Shown: positions 1 to 7,104, numbered from the stretch's first letter. The stretch: DNA of 36,649 nucleotides from an uncultured Clostridia bacterium (GCA_945830395.1 CALZYE010000014.1:1-36649); one strand, 5' to 3'. The notes: generated from the letters alone by a model not told the origin. A program made the numbers and translations.

Positions 1-37
1 CTCCTGTGCGTCCATGTAGAGTTCTTTACACTTAAGA

Positions 38-376
38 TTATGCACTCCATCTTGCCGAGCCATACTCTTTCCCCTGTCTAAACTTTTTCGCATTTTTACC
101 TTTTGTATAGACAATGAATTTGATTAAAGCAGCTATACCAATTCCTGTGAGTATATCTACCGGATGAATACTTGGAATAAAGCTCATTGTGTTAAGCTCC
201 AATATCCCTTGAAAGATTTTGTCAATAATATCGCCACCTACATAGGCTCTTACATGATGTGAAAAGATATTGCCTACATAGAAAAATGCAAGATAGGGAA
301 TGTTCTGCTTTAGAAACTTTACCTTATCTTGCACCTTACATAAGCCTTTGATGTCCTTTAGTATCTTATCTATCAT
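38..376 (-). pseudogene. VirD4-like coupling protein, N-terminal fragment
   Basis: The 112-residue product begins like VirD4/TraG coupling proteins of Tn1549-type ICEs: a cytoplasmic start, two hydrophobic stretches at about residues 26-38 and 70-90, then the family hallmark EYGSARW. Full-length members continue for about 500 more residues with the ATPase domain; here the frame ends after GSARWSA. The +1 frame stays open from an internal ATG (MARQDGVHNLK...) to the window edge, so the reading frame is lost exactly after the GSARW motif. A frameshift, an insertion or a group II intron could explain this; the edge prevents a decision. It overlaps the PcfB stop codon by ATGA, as expected for a coupled operon. 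A complete VirD4 of a different lineage is at 22502. Confidence 0.6.
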
Positions 377-858
377 AGGCTCTGCTCCTTTTGTTTATTC
401 TTGATTTTATCTTTAGAAATAGTATTCTTAGCCATCTCCTTGAACTTCTCAATATTCTTATGGATAGATTCTTTCCTTTCCGTTTTCTTTTCCGATTCTG
501 ACAGGGCGTGCTTAAAGGCTTTATTCATCACTTTCATATCTTTGGCTTGAAAGAATACGGAGTATTTACCTGTTTCCTTATCTTTCATCACTGAAAACTT
601 AACACCATACCGATTAAGTTCCTTTTTTAGTTCTTTAAGTTCTGCTTCTTCAACCGGAATTTCTTCAAGCTGCCCCTTTTTAACCATATCTTTGAGCTTC
701 ACTTCACTGCCTTCAGCTTTAATTAATTTTCCTAAGCCTCCATATTGCTTTGAACGTTGATGTAATTTATTGATATTATTTAATATCTCCTGATAGGTTG
801 CTTTTAAAACATTTATTTCAATATTTACTACTCTATTTGCAATTTCCTCATTTATCAT
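373..858 (-). CDS. PcfB-like conjugation accessory protein (DUF3801)
   Basis: The 161-residue charged protein lies directly upstream of VirD4 and downstream of the rep gene, the usual place of PcfB/DUF3801 proteins, which work with the coupling protein at the relaxosome. It shows the family layout: a short helical N-terminus, a central segment with GVKFSVMKDKETGKYSVFF that matches the YGVLYCVL..K region of the second PcfB at 25376, then a lysine-rich tail. The ATG at 858 is preferred over the TTG at 861 because AAGGAGG lies six bases upstream. The start overlaps the rep stop codon by one base (TGATG), suggesting coupled translation. It is shorter than the second copy (260 residues). Confidence 0.72.
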   Translation of the reverse strand: MINEEIANRVVNIEINVLKATYQEILNNINKLHQRSKQYGGLGKLIKAEGSEVKLKDMVKKGQLEEIPVEEAELKELKKELNRYGVKFSVMKDKETGKYSVFFQAKDMKVMNKAFKHALSESEKKTERKESIHKNIEKFKEMAKNTISKDKIKNKQKEQSL

Positions 859-1895
859 CAAAGTCCTCCTTCCCTCATATCATAACTAACAAGTGCAGTA
901 TAATAGGCATCCATATTACTTGGTGCATTATACGCTGCTGTTAAAATAAATGCTCTAACATTTCTTATTTTAGCTTCATTCTCTGATAAAGCATTTACAA
1001 GATACTCCATGTGTGATGAATCTAAACTCCTAAATCTCTCTTGAACTATATATGCGGGTAACTTTGTTTGATTGATAGTAACTGTATCATCTGCATTTAA
1101 TATCATTACATCAGCTAAAACTCTAATAATTTCATCATATGTTCGTGCAATAATCTTATTTCCTAACTCCATATGTTCATTATATCCTGTACTTTCTCTA
1201 AGTTCTTCTAAACAGGATTGATATGATTTTATTTTTTTATTACCTCCCTCCAATCCACCCATCGTATATAAACCTTTATCTTCATGGGCGGGTAGGTGGA
1301 AAGAATTCTCTGAAGAAATATATGAAATATTCTTTGATGAATTCTTTGTAGTAATCTCTGGTAATGGTTCATGCAAGCTGCCATAATGCATTGGTAGATT
1401 TTCATCAAATGCATCGGTGCTATATGCGTCATTGCATTGGTGTATTTTGCACTCTTCCATTAGTGCATTTTGTCCTAATGCATTGTGCATAGTATTTCGA
1501 CTTTCTTTCTCTAAAATTTTTCTTTCATGCTCCAGTTTTTTCTTATTCAACTCAAGATATAGTTCTTCCAATTTTTCATCATTTATCGTGTACCATTTTG
1601 TTTTATCTCTTGGATCTTTATTATAGTTTCCTATCAAAAGATACCCCGCCTTTTCGAGCTTAGCAAAAGTTCTTTTTACTGTATCAACACTCATATAGTC
1701 GAAGTCTTTTTCTTGCCATGCTCTTATAGAATTGTATGTCCAATATTTCTCGTCATGATAGTTTTTACCAGACTTCTTATTTATCTCAATCCAATAGTTT
1801 ATCTGTTGCAATACTAAGGCTTCATTTAACCCTAATGCTCTTGCCAATGCTTTATTTGCGATAATAGGCTGTTCATCAAATAAATACATACTCAC
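858..1895 (-). CDS. Replication initiator-like helix-turn-helix protein
   Basis: The protein has 345 residues. Residues 1-105 resemble the winged-helix domain of RepA/replisome-organiser type initiators in Tn1549-like ICEs: LFDEQPIIANKALARALG, LQQINYWIE, then a helix-turn-helix around SVDTVKRTFAKLEKAGYL and a wing ending DKTKWYTIN. A charged linker (110-220) rich in His and Asn follows, then a C-terminal helical domain (about 225-345). The linker DNA carries repeated TGCAT motifs (see repeat entry), as in initiators whose origin lies inside their own gene. I chose GTG at 1895, eight bases after GGAGG; the ATG six bases further in is possible. It probably supports replication of the excised element. 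Confidence 0.65.
   Translation of the reverse strand: MSMYLFDEQPIIANKALARALGLNEALVLQQINYWIEINKKSGKNYHDEKYWTYNSIRAWQEKDFDYMSVDTVKRTFAKLEKAGYLLIGNYNKDPRDKTKWYTINDEKLEELYLELNKKKLEHERKILEKESRNTMHNALGQNALMEECKIHQCNDAYSTDAFDENLPMHYGSLHEPLPEITTKNSSKNISYISSENSFHLPAHEDKGLYTMGGLEGGNKKIKSYQSCLEELRESTGYNEHMELGNKIIARTYDEIIRVLADVMILNADDTVTINQTKLPAYIVQERFRSLDSSHMEYLVNALSENEAKIRNVRAFILTAAYNAPSNMDAYYTALVSYDMREGGL
1387..1490. repeat. Iteron-like TGCAT array inside the rep gene
   Basis: TGCAT occurs at 1387, 1410, 1433, 1464, 1479 and 1486. The first three copies are exactly 23 bp apart, share the longer form TGCAT(T/C)GGT, and lie in the poorly conserved linker region of the replication initiator gene. Helically phased short direct repeats within the initiator gene are a known arrangement for origins of RepA_N-type replicons. 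Binding by the encoded protein is inferred. Confidence 0.5.
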
Positions 1896-1931
1896 ATCAT
1901 CTTCCTCCTTTCTTTTTTGATTTTTGGCATG

Positions 1932-1961
1932 AAAAAAGGCGATAGTATTTTATCTATCACC
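1932..1961 (-). terminator. Intrinsic terminator after the CD1845-type gene
   Basis: On the minus strand GGTGATAG and CTATCGCC form an eight-pair stem (one G-T) with an eight-base loop, followed by TTTTTT. It lies just downstream of the membrane protein gene and upstream of the rep gene. Confidence 0.7.
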
Positions 1962-1973
1962 TCATTAGTTTCT

Positions 1974-2255
1974 TTATATTTCTTTCAATCTATCTCTTGC
2001 AAATTCAATGTATGCTGTAACCCATAATGCAATTTTAGGTAGTCCATAGGGACTTATCAAAAATGCTATTACCAGTGCTTGAATAAAGGTAGTTGCGTCT
2101 TTTTGTATAAGTGCTGCAAGTGAACCTAATACCACTAAGAACGATAATATTCCTAAAATCATTCCACTAACACTGATTATGAATTTTAGAAAAGAAATTA
2201 GTATTGATAGAAGTAATATTATTGGAAATAAAATTATCTTTAATATCCACCTCAT
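1974..2255 (-). CDS. CD1845-type small membrane protein
   Basis: The 93-residue product has two to three hydrophobic segments (about 5-25, 33-50, 60-80) and the motif IAFLISPYGLPKIALW near the C-terminus, which I recognise from the CD1845 family of Tn1549-like ICEs; the function is unknown. The ATG at 2255 is chosen because AAAGGAG lies nine bases upstream; the ATG at 2264 falls within that signal region. It starts just 19 bases after the stop codon of the integrase/RumA-like frame, so it was probably transcribed together with the gene now fused to the integrase. A terminator follows at 1932. Confidence 0.65.
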   Translation of the reverse strand: MRWILKIILFPIILLLSILISFLKFIISVSGMILGILSFLVVLGSLAALIQKDATTFIQALVIAFLISPYGLPKIALWVTAYIEFARDRLKEI

Positions 2256-2274
2256 ATAATACATCTCCTTTCTC

Positions 2275-4221
2275 TTAAATCATTTTAAAATGTCTTAACG
2301 CATCCATGATAGCTTCTTCTTTCTCAGGTGTACACTGTGGAATAACTTGTTTTTCTTTTTTTGACTTATTATAATTTTCTCTCAACTCTATTCCACATTT
2401 CTTTTTAATCTGGGCAATATAGAGTGCTGAAACTTTCAAACCAAATTTTTCTAATATATACTCCTTAATCTGAGCATAAGTAGCTTTGCTCTCCGCACTT
2501 GTCAAATCAAGTTCATCCAACTCTACTTCAACACTTATATGCTTATCGACATTAAGTTTGGACAATAATGCTACCGTCTCGACGGTATTACCATTTTCCC
2601 ACAAAAGATTTTTAACCTTTTTACCGTCTCTATATATAGGAAAATTAAACTCTATTGACTTTAGTATACCCCTTGAATCATCCTTCGGATAAATTTGAAT
2701 TTCTTTTACCAAATATGATATGCACCTCTTTTTTTCTTCGTCATTCATTATATCATATAATTTATTGAACTCCTTCATGATCTGACATATGTTCTCGATT
2801 GTAATATTTTCCATTTCAACGGATTTCCGCCTAAGGGTCGCATCCTCAATTTTTTCCTCCAGTTCAACTATTGTGTTATACAAATTATCTAAACGAATTG
2901 TCATGTCATGAATTTTTCTCTCCCTGTATTTTATTTCAATAGGTAAATTGTCAATCTGATTTTCTAATCTTGCTTTGTTTTGATCAATTTCCCTGAGCTT
3001 ATCTTCATAATTTTTTATTTCTCTATCAATTTTGCTTGTATCAATTTGTTCTCCTACTCGATTTTTAATTTCCTTGAAAAAATACTCATCTTTAACTAAT
3101 TCTTTTATTCCTTCTATAACCAAAGGTTCGATATCTGTTTTTCTAAGTGACGCCTTATAACTACAAAAATGCCCTCTTTCCAACCTGTTCCTACCACAAA
3201 TATAATAATAAACCTCTCGGTAGGTTCCATCTTTATTTGTCCATGCATGCTTATTTGTATACATAGGTCCACCACATTTAGGACATCTCAAGATTCCGGT
3301 TAGTAAATGAGCTCTATCCTTTCCTATTCTTGATGGGGGCTTAATACCTGTTCTAATGCGTTTTTCATGTGCTTTGTCCCACAGTTCCTGTGTTACAATT
3401 GCTTCATGTTCTCCATCAACCAAAATATAATCATCTGTATGCACCTGGCGATATTCTGACTTCGACCCTTTAATCTTTTCTTTTATTCTTCTTCCATATG
3501 CTATTTTCCCACAATACACCGGATTGTCTAAAACCATACGAACAAAATGACCACTCCAAGTACTTAGCGTCCCATTTTGTCTTTGAACCTTTTTTATACC
3601 TTGTAAGTTCATATATTTAGCTACCTTGCCATATCCAATATCAGCACTTGTAAATTTCTCAAATATAACGCGAATAGCTTCTGCTTCCTGTTCTTCAATT
3701 ACAAGTTTATTATCTTTTAAAGCATATCCATATGGTGCAAATCCACCGTTCCATTTTCCTTGCCTTGCTTTTTCTCTCCTTCCGTTCATTGTTTGCTCAA
3801 TAATATTTTCACGCTCAATTTCAGAAACGGCAGATAAAACCGAAATAAGGAGTTTTCCACTGGTTTGTGAAGAATCAATTCCTTCCTCTATACATATAAG
3901 GTTAATTCCGTATGATTGAATATACTCTAACGAATTCAGAATATCGGCAGCATTTCTCCCAAAACGTGAGAGCTTATATACAAGAACATATTCTATTTCC
4001 AATCCATTTTTTATATCCTGCAGCATTCTCTTAAACTCCGGTCTTCCATCAATAGACTTACCCGATTTTCCTGCTTCTTCATAGACATCAAGAACCTGCA
4101 TTCCCTCTCTATCTGCAAATCGCATCAAACTTCTTTTTTGACCATCTAAACTAAAGCCTTCCACTTGCATTTCTGTGCTTACTCTTGGATACAACACACA
4201 CTTTTTACCTTCACGATTCAT
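2275..4221 (-). CDS. Large serine integrase fused to a target-gene C-terminus
   Basis: The 648-residue protein is a large serine recombinase that should excise and integrate ICE B. The resolvase domain (1-150) begins YPRVS with catalytic Ser15 and contains SRFGRNAADIL and the E helix SEIERENI. A recombinase domain follows (about 165-300), then a zinc ribbon (CPKCGG...YYYICGR...HFC) and a coiled coil (about 390-470). Start 4221 has AGGAGG six bases upstream; the earlier in-frame ATG lies upstream of that signal. The last ~104 residues, from VETVALLSKL to the end MDALRHFKMI, resemble the C-terminal extension of RumA-type 23S rRNA methyltransferases and related ICE genes rather than integrase. 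I infer that the integrase reads through the left attachment site into the disrupted resident gene. Confidence 0.88.
   Translation of the reverse strand: MNREGKKCVLYPRVSTEMQVEGFSLDGQKRSLMRFADREGMQVLDVYEEAGKSGKSIDGRPEFKRMLQDIKNGLEIEYVLVYKLSRFGRNAADILNSLEYIQSYGINLICIEEGIDSSQTSGKLLISVLSAVSEIERENIIEQTMNGRREKARQGKWNGGFAPYGYALKDNKLVIEEQEAEAIRVIFEKFTSADIGYGKVAKYMNLQGIKKVQRQNGTLSTWSGHFVRMVLDNPVYCGKIAYGRRIKEKIKGSKSEYRQVHTDDYILVDGEHEAIVTQELWDKAHEKRIRTGIKPPSRIGKDRAHLLTGILRCPKCGGPMYTNKHAWTNKDGTYREVYYYICGRNRLERGHFCSYKASLRKTDIEPLVIEGIKELVKDEYFFKEIKNRVGEQIDTSKIDREIKNYEDKLREIDQNKARLENQIDNLPIEIKYRERKIHDMTIRLDNLYNTIVELEEKIEDATLRRKSVEMENITIENICQIMKEFNKLYDIMNDEEKKRCISYLVKEIQIYPKDDSRGILKSIEFNFPIYRDGKKVKNLLWENGNTVETVALLSKLNVDKHISVEVELDELDLTSAESKATYAQIKEYILEKFGLKVSALYIAQIKKKCGIELRENYNKSKKEKQVIPQCTPEKEEAIMDALRHFKMI
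2573..2586. other. Probable left attachment site core (attL) of ICE B
   Basis: ACCGTC and GACGGT form a perfect six-base inverted repeat around a two-base centre (TC; GA on the other strand). It lies where the integrase sequence gives way to RumA-like sequence and encodes V-E-T-V. Serine integrases cut around a two-base core flanked by partly symmetric arms, so this is the most likely crossover. The matching attR is not in the window. Confidence 0.45.
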
Positions 4222-4257
4222 ATTGCACCTCCTGAACATATGTAATACTGCATATTT

Positions 4258-4410
4258 CTATGCAGTGCGGTCAGTTTGTTCCAAAATGCCTTTACCATAC
4301 TTAGTAACCAATTGTGCCATCATTTGGAAAAATCTATCAAAGTTTTCCCTTTCCTCTTCTTCCATATTTAAAGCATCCGTACCACTAACCATAATCTCTT
4401 GCTTTTTCAT
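4258..4410 (-). CDS. Small protein of unknown function upstream of the integrase
   Basis: The 50-residue acidic, helical protein reads MKKQEIMVSGTDALNMEEE... and ends TDRTA. Start 4410 is supported by GGAGG seven bases upstream; the upstream in-frame ATG has no comparable signal. The stop is 36 bases before the integrase start, so the two are probably co-transcribed. Small genes in this place sometimes encode directionality factors for serine integrases, but I see no helix-turn-helix or basic character here, so no function is assigned. Confidence 0.5.
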   Translation of the reverse strand: MKKQEIMVSGTDALNMEEEERENFDRFFQMMAQLVTKYGKGILEQTDRTA

Positions 4411-4524
4411 TGGTATACCTCCGCTGTAACGGCTGTATCTCCTTTGTTCAATTATAGAAGATGCCATTTTTAATTACCAATGTGCGAATTAAGTGCTTAA
4501 TCATAAAACATACATTTGAAATTT

Positions 4525-5052
4525 TCATTTTTGTTTCCTTTTAACCAAATAGTCATATCCAGCTCTTTTATTGCAATAAGTACAAGCCTCCGTTATTTCT
4601 TGCATTGGATTTTTTCTTTGCAAAATATATGTCCCTGTATTTCTAAAATTGTCAGCACATCGCTTACATAAGCACAATTTCATGGTCACCTCACCCCTTA
4701 CCTTCAGATTCACACTGATTGCAAGTGCCATATTAAGAGCATCTAAGTATTTGTTTTCTAAATGACCGATATACCCCTTGATTCGGCTCTTGTCTATCGT
4801 TCTTACTTGTTCCAATAAAACAATAGATGGAGCATCTAATCCACCGCTGCATCCGATGTAGCAGTGTGTTGGTAGTTCTTTGTTACTCATCGGTTTGCTT
4901 GAAATAGCGGCAACAATAACCGTCGGACTATATTTATTTCCAATATCGTTTTGGATAATAACCACAGGTCTGCAGCCTTTCTGTTCTGAGCCAAGCCCAT
5001 CACCCAAATCAGCATAATAAATATCTCCCCGAAAATATGACGCCCTGCCCAT
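4525..5052 (-). CDS. MazF/PemK-type toxin with a cysteine-rich C-terminal extension
   Basis: Residues 1-112 of this 175-residue protein match the MazF/PemK endoribonuclease fold: RGDIYYADLGDG.GSEQKGCRPVVII at the start, VIVAAISSK in the middle and LLEQVRTIDKSRI towards the end. The rest holds two cysteine pairs (CLCKRC near 122-127 and CTYC near 157-160) that could bind zinc. That tail contains an internal methionine (VTMKLCLCKRC), which suggests fusion of two once separate genes. Start 5052 has AAGGAGGG six bases upstream. No classical MazE-like antitoxin gene is adjacent; the 50-residue gene downstream is not convincing. In Tn1549-like ICEs this kind of gene is a common passenger beside the integrase. 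Confidence 0.75.
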   Translation of the reverse strand: MGRASYFRGDIYYADLGDGLGSEQKGCRPVVIIQNDIGNKYSPTVIVAAISSKPMSNKELPTHCYIGCSGGLDAPSIVLLEQVRTIDKSRIKGYIGHLENKYLDALNMALAISVNLKVRGEVTMKLCLCKRCADNFRNTGTYILQRKNPMQEITEACTYCNKRAGYDYLVKRKQK

Positions 5053-5087
5053 ACAAATCCCTCCTTCGATCATATAACCCGGTACTA

Positions 5088-5354
5088 TTATCGTTCCATT
5101 TCTCTGTTCTTTTTCCTTTTATCAATAGAAAGCCCTCTCTCCTCAAGTGCTTTAACAAGGTTTTTCATTTTATTTTCTGTAAGTGTAAGCCCCCTACTCA
5201 TATGGGTATGCTCTTCGTTCCACTCTCTAATATCATATTTTGCTGCACCGTCATTCCAAGAAACAATATTCAGTTCTTTCTTCCATCCTGATTGGTTTTG
5301 GTTTATGACTGCAATCTTTTCTTTTATCTCAAATTTAATTTCATTATTTGACAT
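5088..5354 (-). CDS. YdbC/PC4-like single-stranded DNA-binding protein
   Basis: The 88-residue protein has the PC4 (p15 coactivator) fold signature of YdbC-type bacterial proteins: a strand-rich start (FEIKEKIAVI), SGWKKELNIVSWNDGAAKYDIREW and a C-terminal helix (TENKMKNLVKALEERG). YdbC proteins bind single-stranded DNA and are frequent in ICEs, where they may protect or process transfer intermediates. GGGAGG lies eight bases before ATG 5354. The gene follows the RadC-like gene by about 20 bases and precedes the MazF-like gene, so all are likely in one operon. Confidence 0.75.
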   Translation of the reverse strand: MSNNEIKFEIKEKIAVINQNQSGWKKELNIVSWNDGAAKYDIREWNEEHTHMSRGLTLTENKMKNLVKALEERGLSIDKRKKNREMER

Positions 5355-5375
5355 TTACATTACCTCCCTAAAAAA

Positions 5376-5864
5376 TCATCTTTCCCATTCCATCGAATTT
5401 CTGCTGTTATCCATAAGCCCTTCCGCCTTAAAGCTAATTATCTCTCCGGTTTCTCCTGCAACAATAACATGATCCATCATATTGATATTTAAAAGTCTTC
5501 CGCACTCCTGAAGGCGTTTGGTAACAATCTTATCTTCAACACTCGGCTGGGGATTACCACTTGGATGATTGTGAACTGCAATAAAAGCCGCAGCATTTGA
5601 CAGTATACTGCTTTTGAATACCTCTCTCGGACTTACCATAGATTCACTTAAAGTGCCTACACTACAGATATTTAAGTTAATCGGCTTTCCGTTCGTTTTA
5701 AGGTTCAGTATTGCAAAAACTTCCCGGTCGTAAGTTTTCAATTCTTCCGCTAAAACTTTTAGAACATCATCAGGTGAATGGACCGGCTCTGTGCTATACA
5801 GTGACGGTTCCTTGACAAGGCGAATATTTACCACTTTTATTTCATTTTCTTCCTTCCTTGGCAC
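5376..5864 (-). CDS. RadC-like JAB-domain protein
   Basis: The 162-residue protein is the JAB/MPN metalloprotease-like domain of RadC without the helix-hairpin-helix region. The metal-binding motif is HNHPSGNPQPSVED (about residues 97-110), preceded by a conserved strand set (REVFAILNLKTNGKPI). Stand-alone RadC-like genes are common in ICEs and are often called anti-restriction or repair proteins, but the biochemical role is unproven. The start is GTG at 5864, nine bases after GGAGG, and lies inside the end of the upstream 45-codon gene, pointing to translational coupling. Confidence 0.8.
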   Translation of the reverse strand: MPRKEENEIKVVNIRLVKEPSLYSTEPVHSPDDVLKVLAEELKTYDREVFAILNLKTNGKPINLNICSVGTLSESMVSPREVFKSSILSNAAAFIAVHNHPSGNPQPSVEDKIVTKRLQECGRLLNINMMDHVIVAGETGEIISFKAEGLMDNSRNSMEWER

Positions 5865-5979
5865 AAGCCATCACCTCCTCAACTTTAAGTGAAATCACCG
5901 TCTTTTCAGGAAGCTTATCCACTAACTCCTTTAAAGAATTAAGCCCACTTACCGTAATTTCTATTTGTTTCTTCTCCAT
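5842..5979 (-). CDS. Small protein of unknown function upstream of the RadC-like gene
   Basis: The 45-residue product (MEKKQIEITVSG...CAKEGRK) starts at ATG 5979, eight bases after AGGAGGG. It overlaps the RadC-like gene by 23 bases, and its last codons supply the ribosome site of that gene, so it may act as a leader for coupled translation. The sequence is amphipathic with one predicted helix (LNSLKELVDKL). I do not recognise a family. Confidence 0.5.
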   Translation of the reverse strand: MEKKQIEITVSGLNSLKELVDKLPEKTVISLKVEEVMACAKEGRK

Positions 5980-6060
5980 TAATCTATCCCTCCTTTCAAA
6001 GCTACCTTTATGTAAATCCGAAGACAAAAACAGGATGCAGTTGATTGCAAACTATTCTTG

Positions 6061-6394
6061 CCTTCGGTACTATGTTTAATTATCCTATTTGCCCTCGGCA
6101 CCCCGGAATGTATGCATCTTGCATACTGGGAAATCATCAAATGGCTGACAGTTACTCAGCGCCACGGGAATCTCACCCCTTTGCCGGTCTGACAAAGCCG
6201 CCCTCATTGCCTGCGGTGTATCCATAGCCTAAGCGATAAGCTACACTCGGACTGTGACTGGACGGGAGTATCATTATGCCCTTTGGAGGTCATCGCACAT
6301 GACGGTAACTATTCCGCATTTATAGACCGGTATTTATCGCTCATATCGTGGCGTACTTTCTAACGGTGCTTTAAGCTCATGCTATGCCAAAGGG
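6061..6394 (-). ncRNA. Candidate structured non-coding RNA with pseudoknot
   Basis: This 330-base stretch is visibly GC-richer than its flanks and carries no credible protein gene. It shows many complementary segments (plus-strand positions): 6160-6166 with 6347-6353; nested inside, 6184-6190 with 6324-6330; 6279-6286 with 6387-6394 (CCCTTTGG/CCAAAGGG); local hairpins at 6110-6126 (seven pairs, AGA loop) and 6289-6303; and TAGC/GCTA around 6226-6243 whose loop (GCGATAA, 6233-6239) is complementary to 6334-6340, forming a pseudoknot. A TTGACA box just upstream on the minus strand would start transcription near base 6393, at the first helix. The strand is inferred from that promoter and the neighbours. 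I do not recognise a known RNA class. Confidence 0.55.
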
Positions 6395-6397
6395 AAT

Positions 6398-6427
6398 GTA
6401 TCTGATGAATGTATATTTACTTGTCAA
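6398..6427 (-). promoter_or_regulatory. Candidate promoter of the structured RNA
   Basis: A perfect TTGACA (minus strand, 6422-6427) is followed about 18 bases later by a weak -10-like AGATAC region. The predicted start falls near 6390, where the first long-range helix of the RNA begins. The -35 box is strong; the -10 is not. Confidence 0.4.
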
Positions 6428-6448
6428 GGTTCATAGAGAATAAAAGCT

Positions 6449-6485
6449 CATCTTGTACTTACTTAATTTCAATTACTGCAAGATG
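6449..6485 (-). terminator. Hairpin after the sigma-like gene
   Basis: On the minus strand CATCTTG and CAAGATG form a seven-pair stem with a 23-base loop, followed by AGCTTTTATT. The long loop makes it a modest terminator. It separates the sigma-like gene from the structured RNA. Confidence 0.4.
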
Positions 6486-6533
6486 ATTTTTAGCTCTCTA
6501 TAACATAGGCAGTGAGAACAGCAAAAATATTAG

Positions 6534-6965
6534 TCACTTAAGAATCTTTTTTATTTTTTTCCTGATTACCTCTATTCTCTTTTGTACGGCAAAGTGGGAT
6601 ATGCCAAAGTTCTCTGCGATTTCCTTCTGTGTTAAACCTTCAAAGGCATAAAGCCATATAATATATCTTTGCTCATCACTTAAGCTCATGATGGCTAAAT
6701 AAAGGGAAATATTTTCAATCGCCTCATGCCAGTTATCCATTCTTAAATAGATTTCATCCTCTATGGTAATGCTTCCAAACTCCTCATATTCCCGAATATA
6801 TCTGTTATGCAAGCAGTGGTTTCTCTGCTCTTTGTATCGATCCCAGTCATAGAGAAATATTTCATCAATCTTTTCATCGCTCATTCCCGCCTTCCTGTAT
6901 TCCTTTCTCATCTTTTCATGCTCCGATATGAATTTCTTCCGCTCATATCCATCGTTAAATTTCAT
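6534..6965 (-). CDS. Sigma-70 region 4-like regulator
   Basis: The 143-residue protein has an N-terminal helical, charged half and a C-terminal sigma region 4-type helix-turn-helix: LSDEQRYIIWLYAFEGLTQKEIAENFGISHFAVQKRIEVIRKKIKK (about 95-140). Such short sigma-like proteins are frequent regulators in Firmicute ICEs. No recognisable region 2 is present, so it may be a DNA-binding regulator rather than a full sigma factor. Start 6965 is supported by GGGAGGTG six bases upstream. It is a candidate regulator of the downstream RNA and RadC/integrase genes, by position only. Confidence 0.75.
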   Translation of the reverse strand: MKFNDGYERKKFISEHEKMRKEYRKAGMSDEKIDEIFLYDWDRYKEQRNHCLHNRYIREYEEFGSITIEDEIYLRMDNWHEAIENISLYLAIMSLSDEQRYIIWLYAFEGLTQKEIAENFGISHFAVQKRIEVIRKKIKKILK

Positions 6966-7049
6966 ACTTCACCTCCCGAATTTGAAAAAATATGTAACTT
7001 CAAAACCGGAAAGGTTATGGATATTTGGCTATATAGCATTCCCAGCGCA

Positions 7050-7100
7050 TAAAAAGCCCCCTACCTGGCCTTTCTACGCAAAGGCATAGGCAAGGGTGCC
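7050..7100 (-). terminator. Second hairpin terminator upstream of the sigma-like gene
   Basis: On the minus strand TGCCTATGCCTTT pairs imperfectly with AAAGGCCAGGTAGG around a six-base loop, followed by GGGGGCTTTTT. It lies in tandem with the hairpin at 7105-7164. It could terminate the AP2 gene or attenuate transcription into the sigma-like gene. Confidence 0.5.
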
Positions 7101-7104
7101 ATAT

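Larger units (their letters stand above)
1..2579. mobile_element. Fragment of a resident Tn1549-like ICE (element A)
   Basis: This stretch holds the end of a RumA-like coding sequence, a CD1845-type membrane gene, a replication initiator, PcfB and the start of VirD4, all on the minus strand. That gene set and order is typical of Tn1549-family conjugative elements. PcfB and VirD4 have second, complete and clearly different copies at 22502-26158, so two conjugation modules are present. I infer that this is the part of an older element lying downstream of the point where ICE B inserted. The other half of element A would lie beyond the right edge. The boundary at about 2580 rests on the integrase fusion described separately. 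Confidence 0.6.

Noticed and set aside
1-40. Group II intron starting after the VirD4 GSARW codons
   Set aside because: The sequence after TGG does not begin with a clear GTGYG intron boundary and too little is visible to decide.
6045-6227. Plus-strand ORF of 60 codons in the GC-rich block
   Set aside because: No ribosome site, opposite to all neighbours, and it coincides with the helices of the candidate RNA; its open frame is a by-product of the GC-rich structure.
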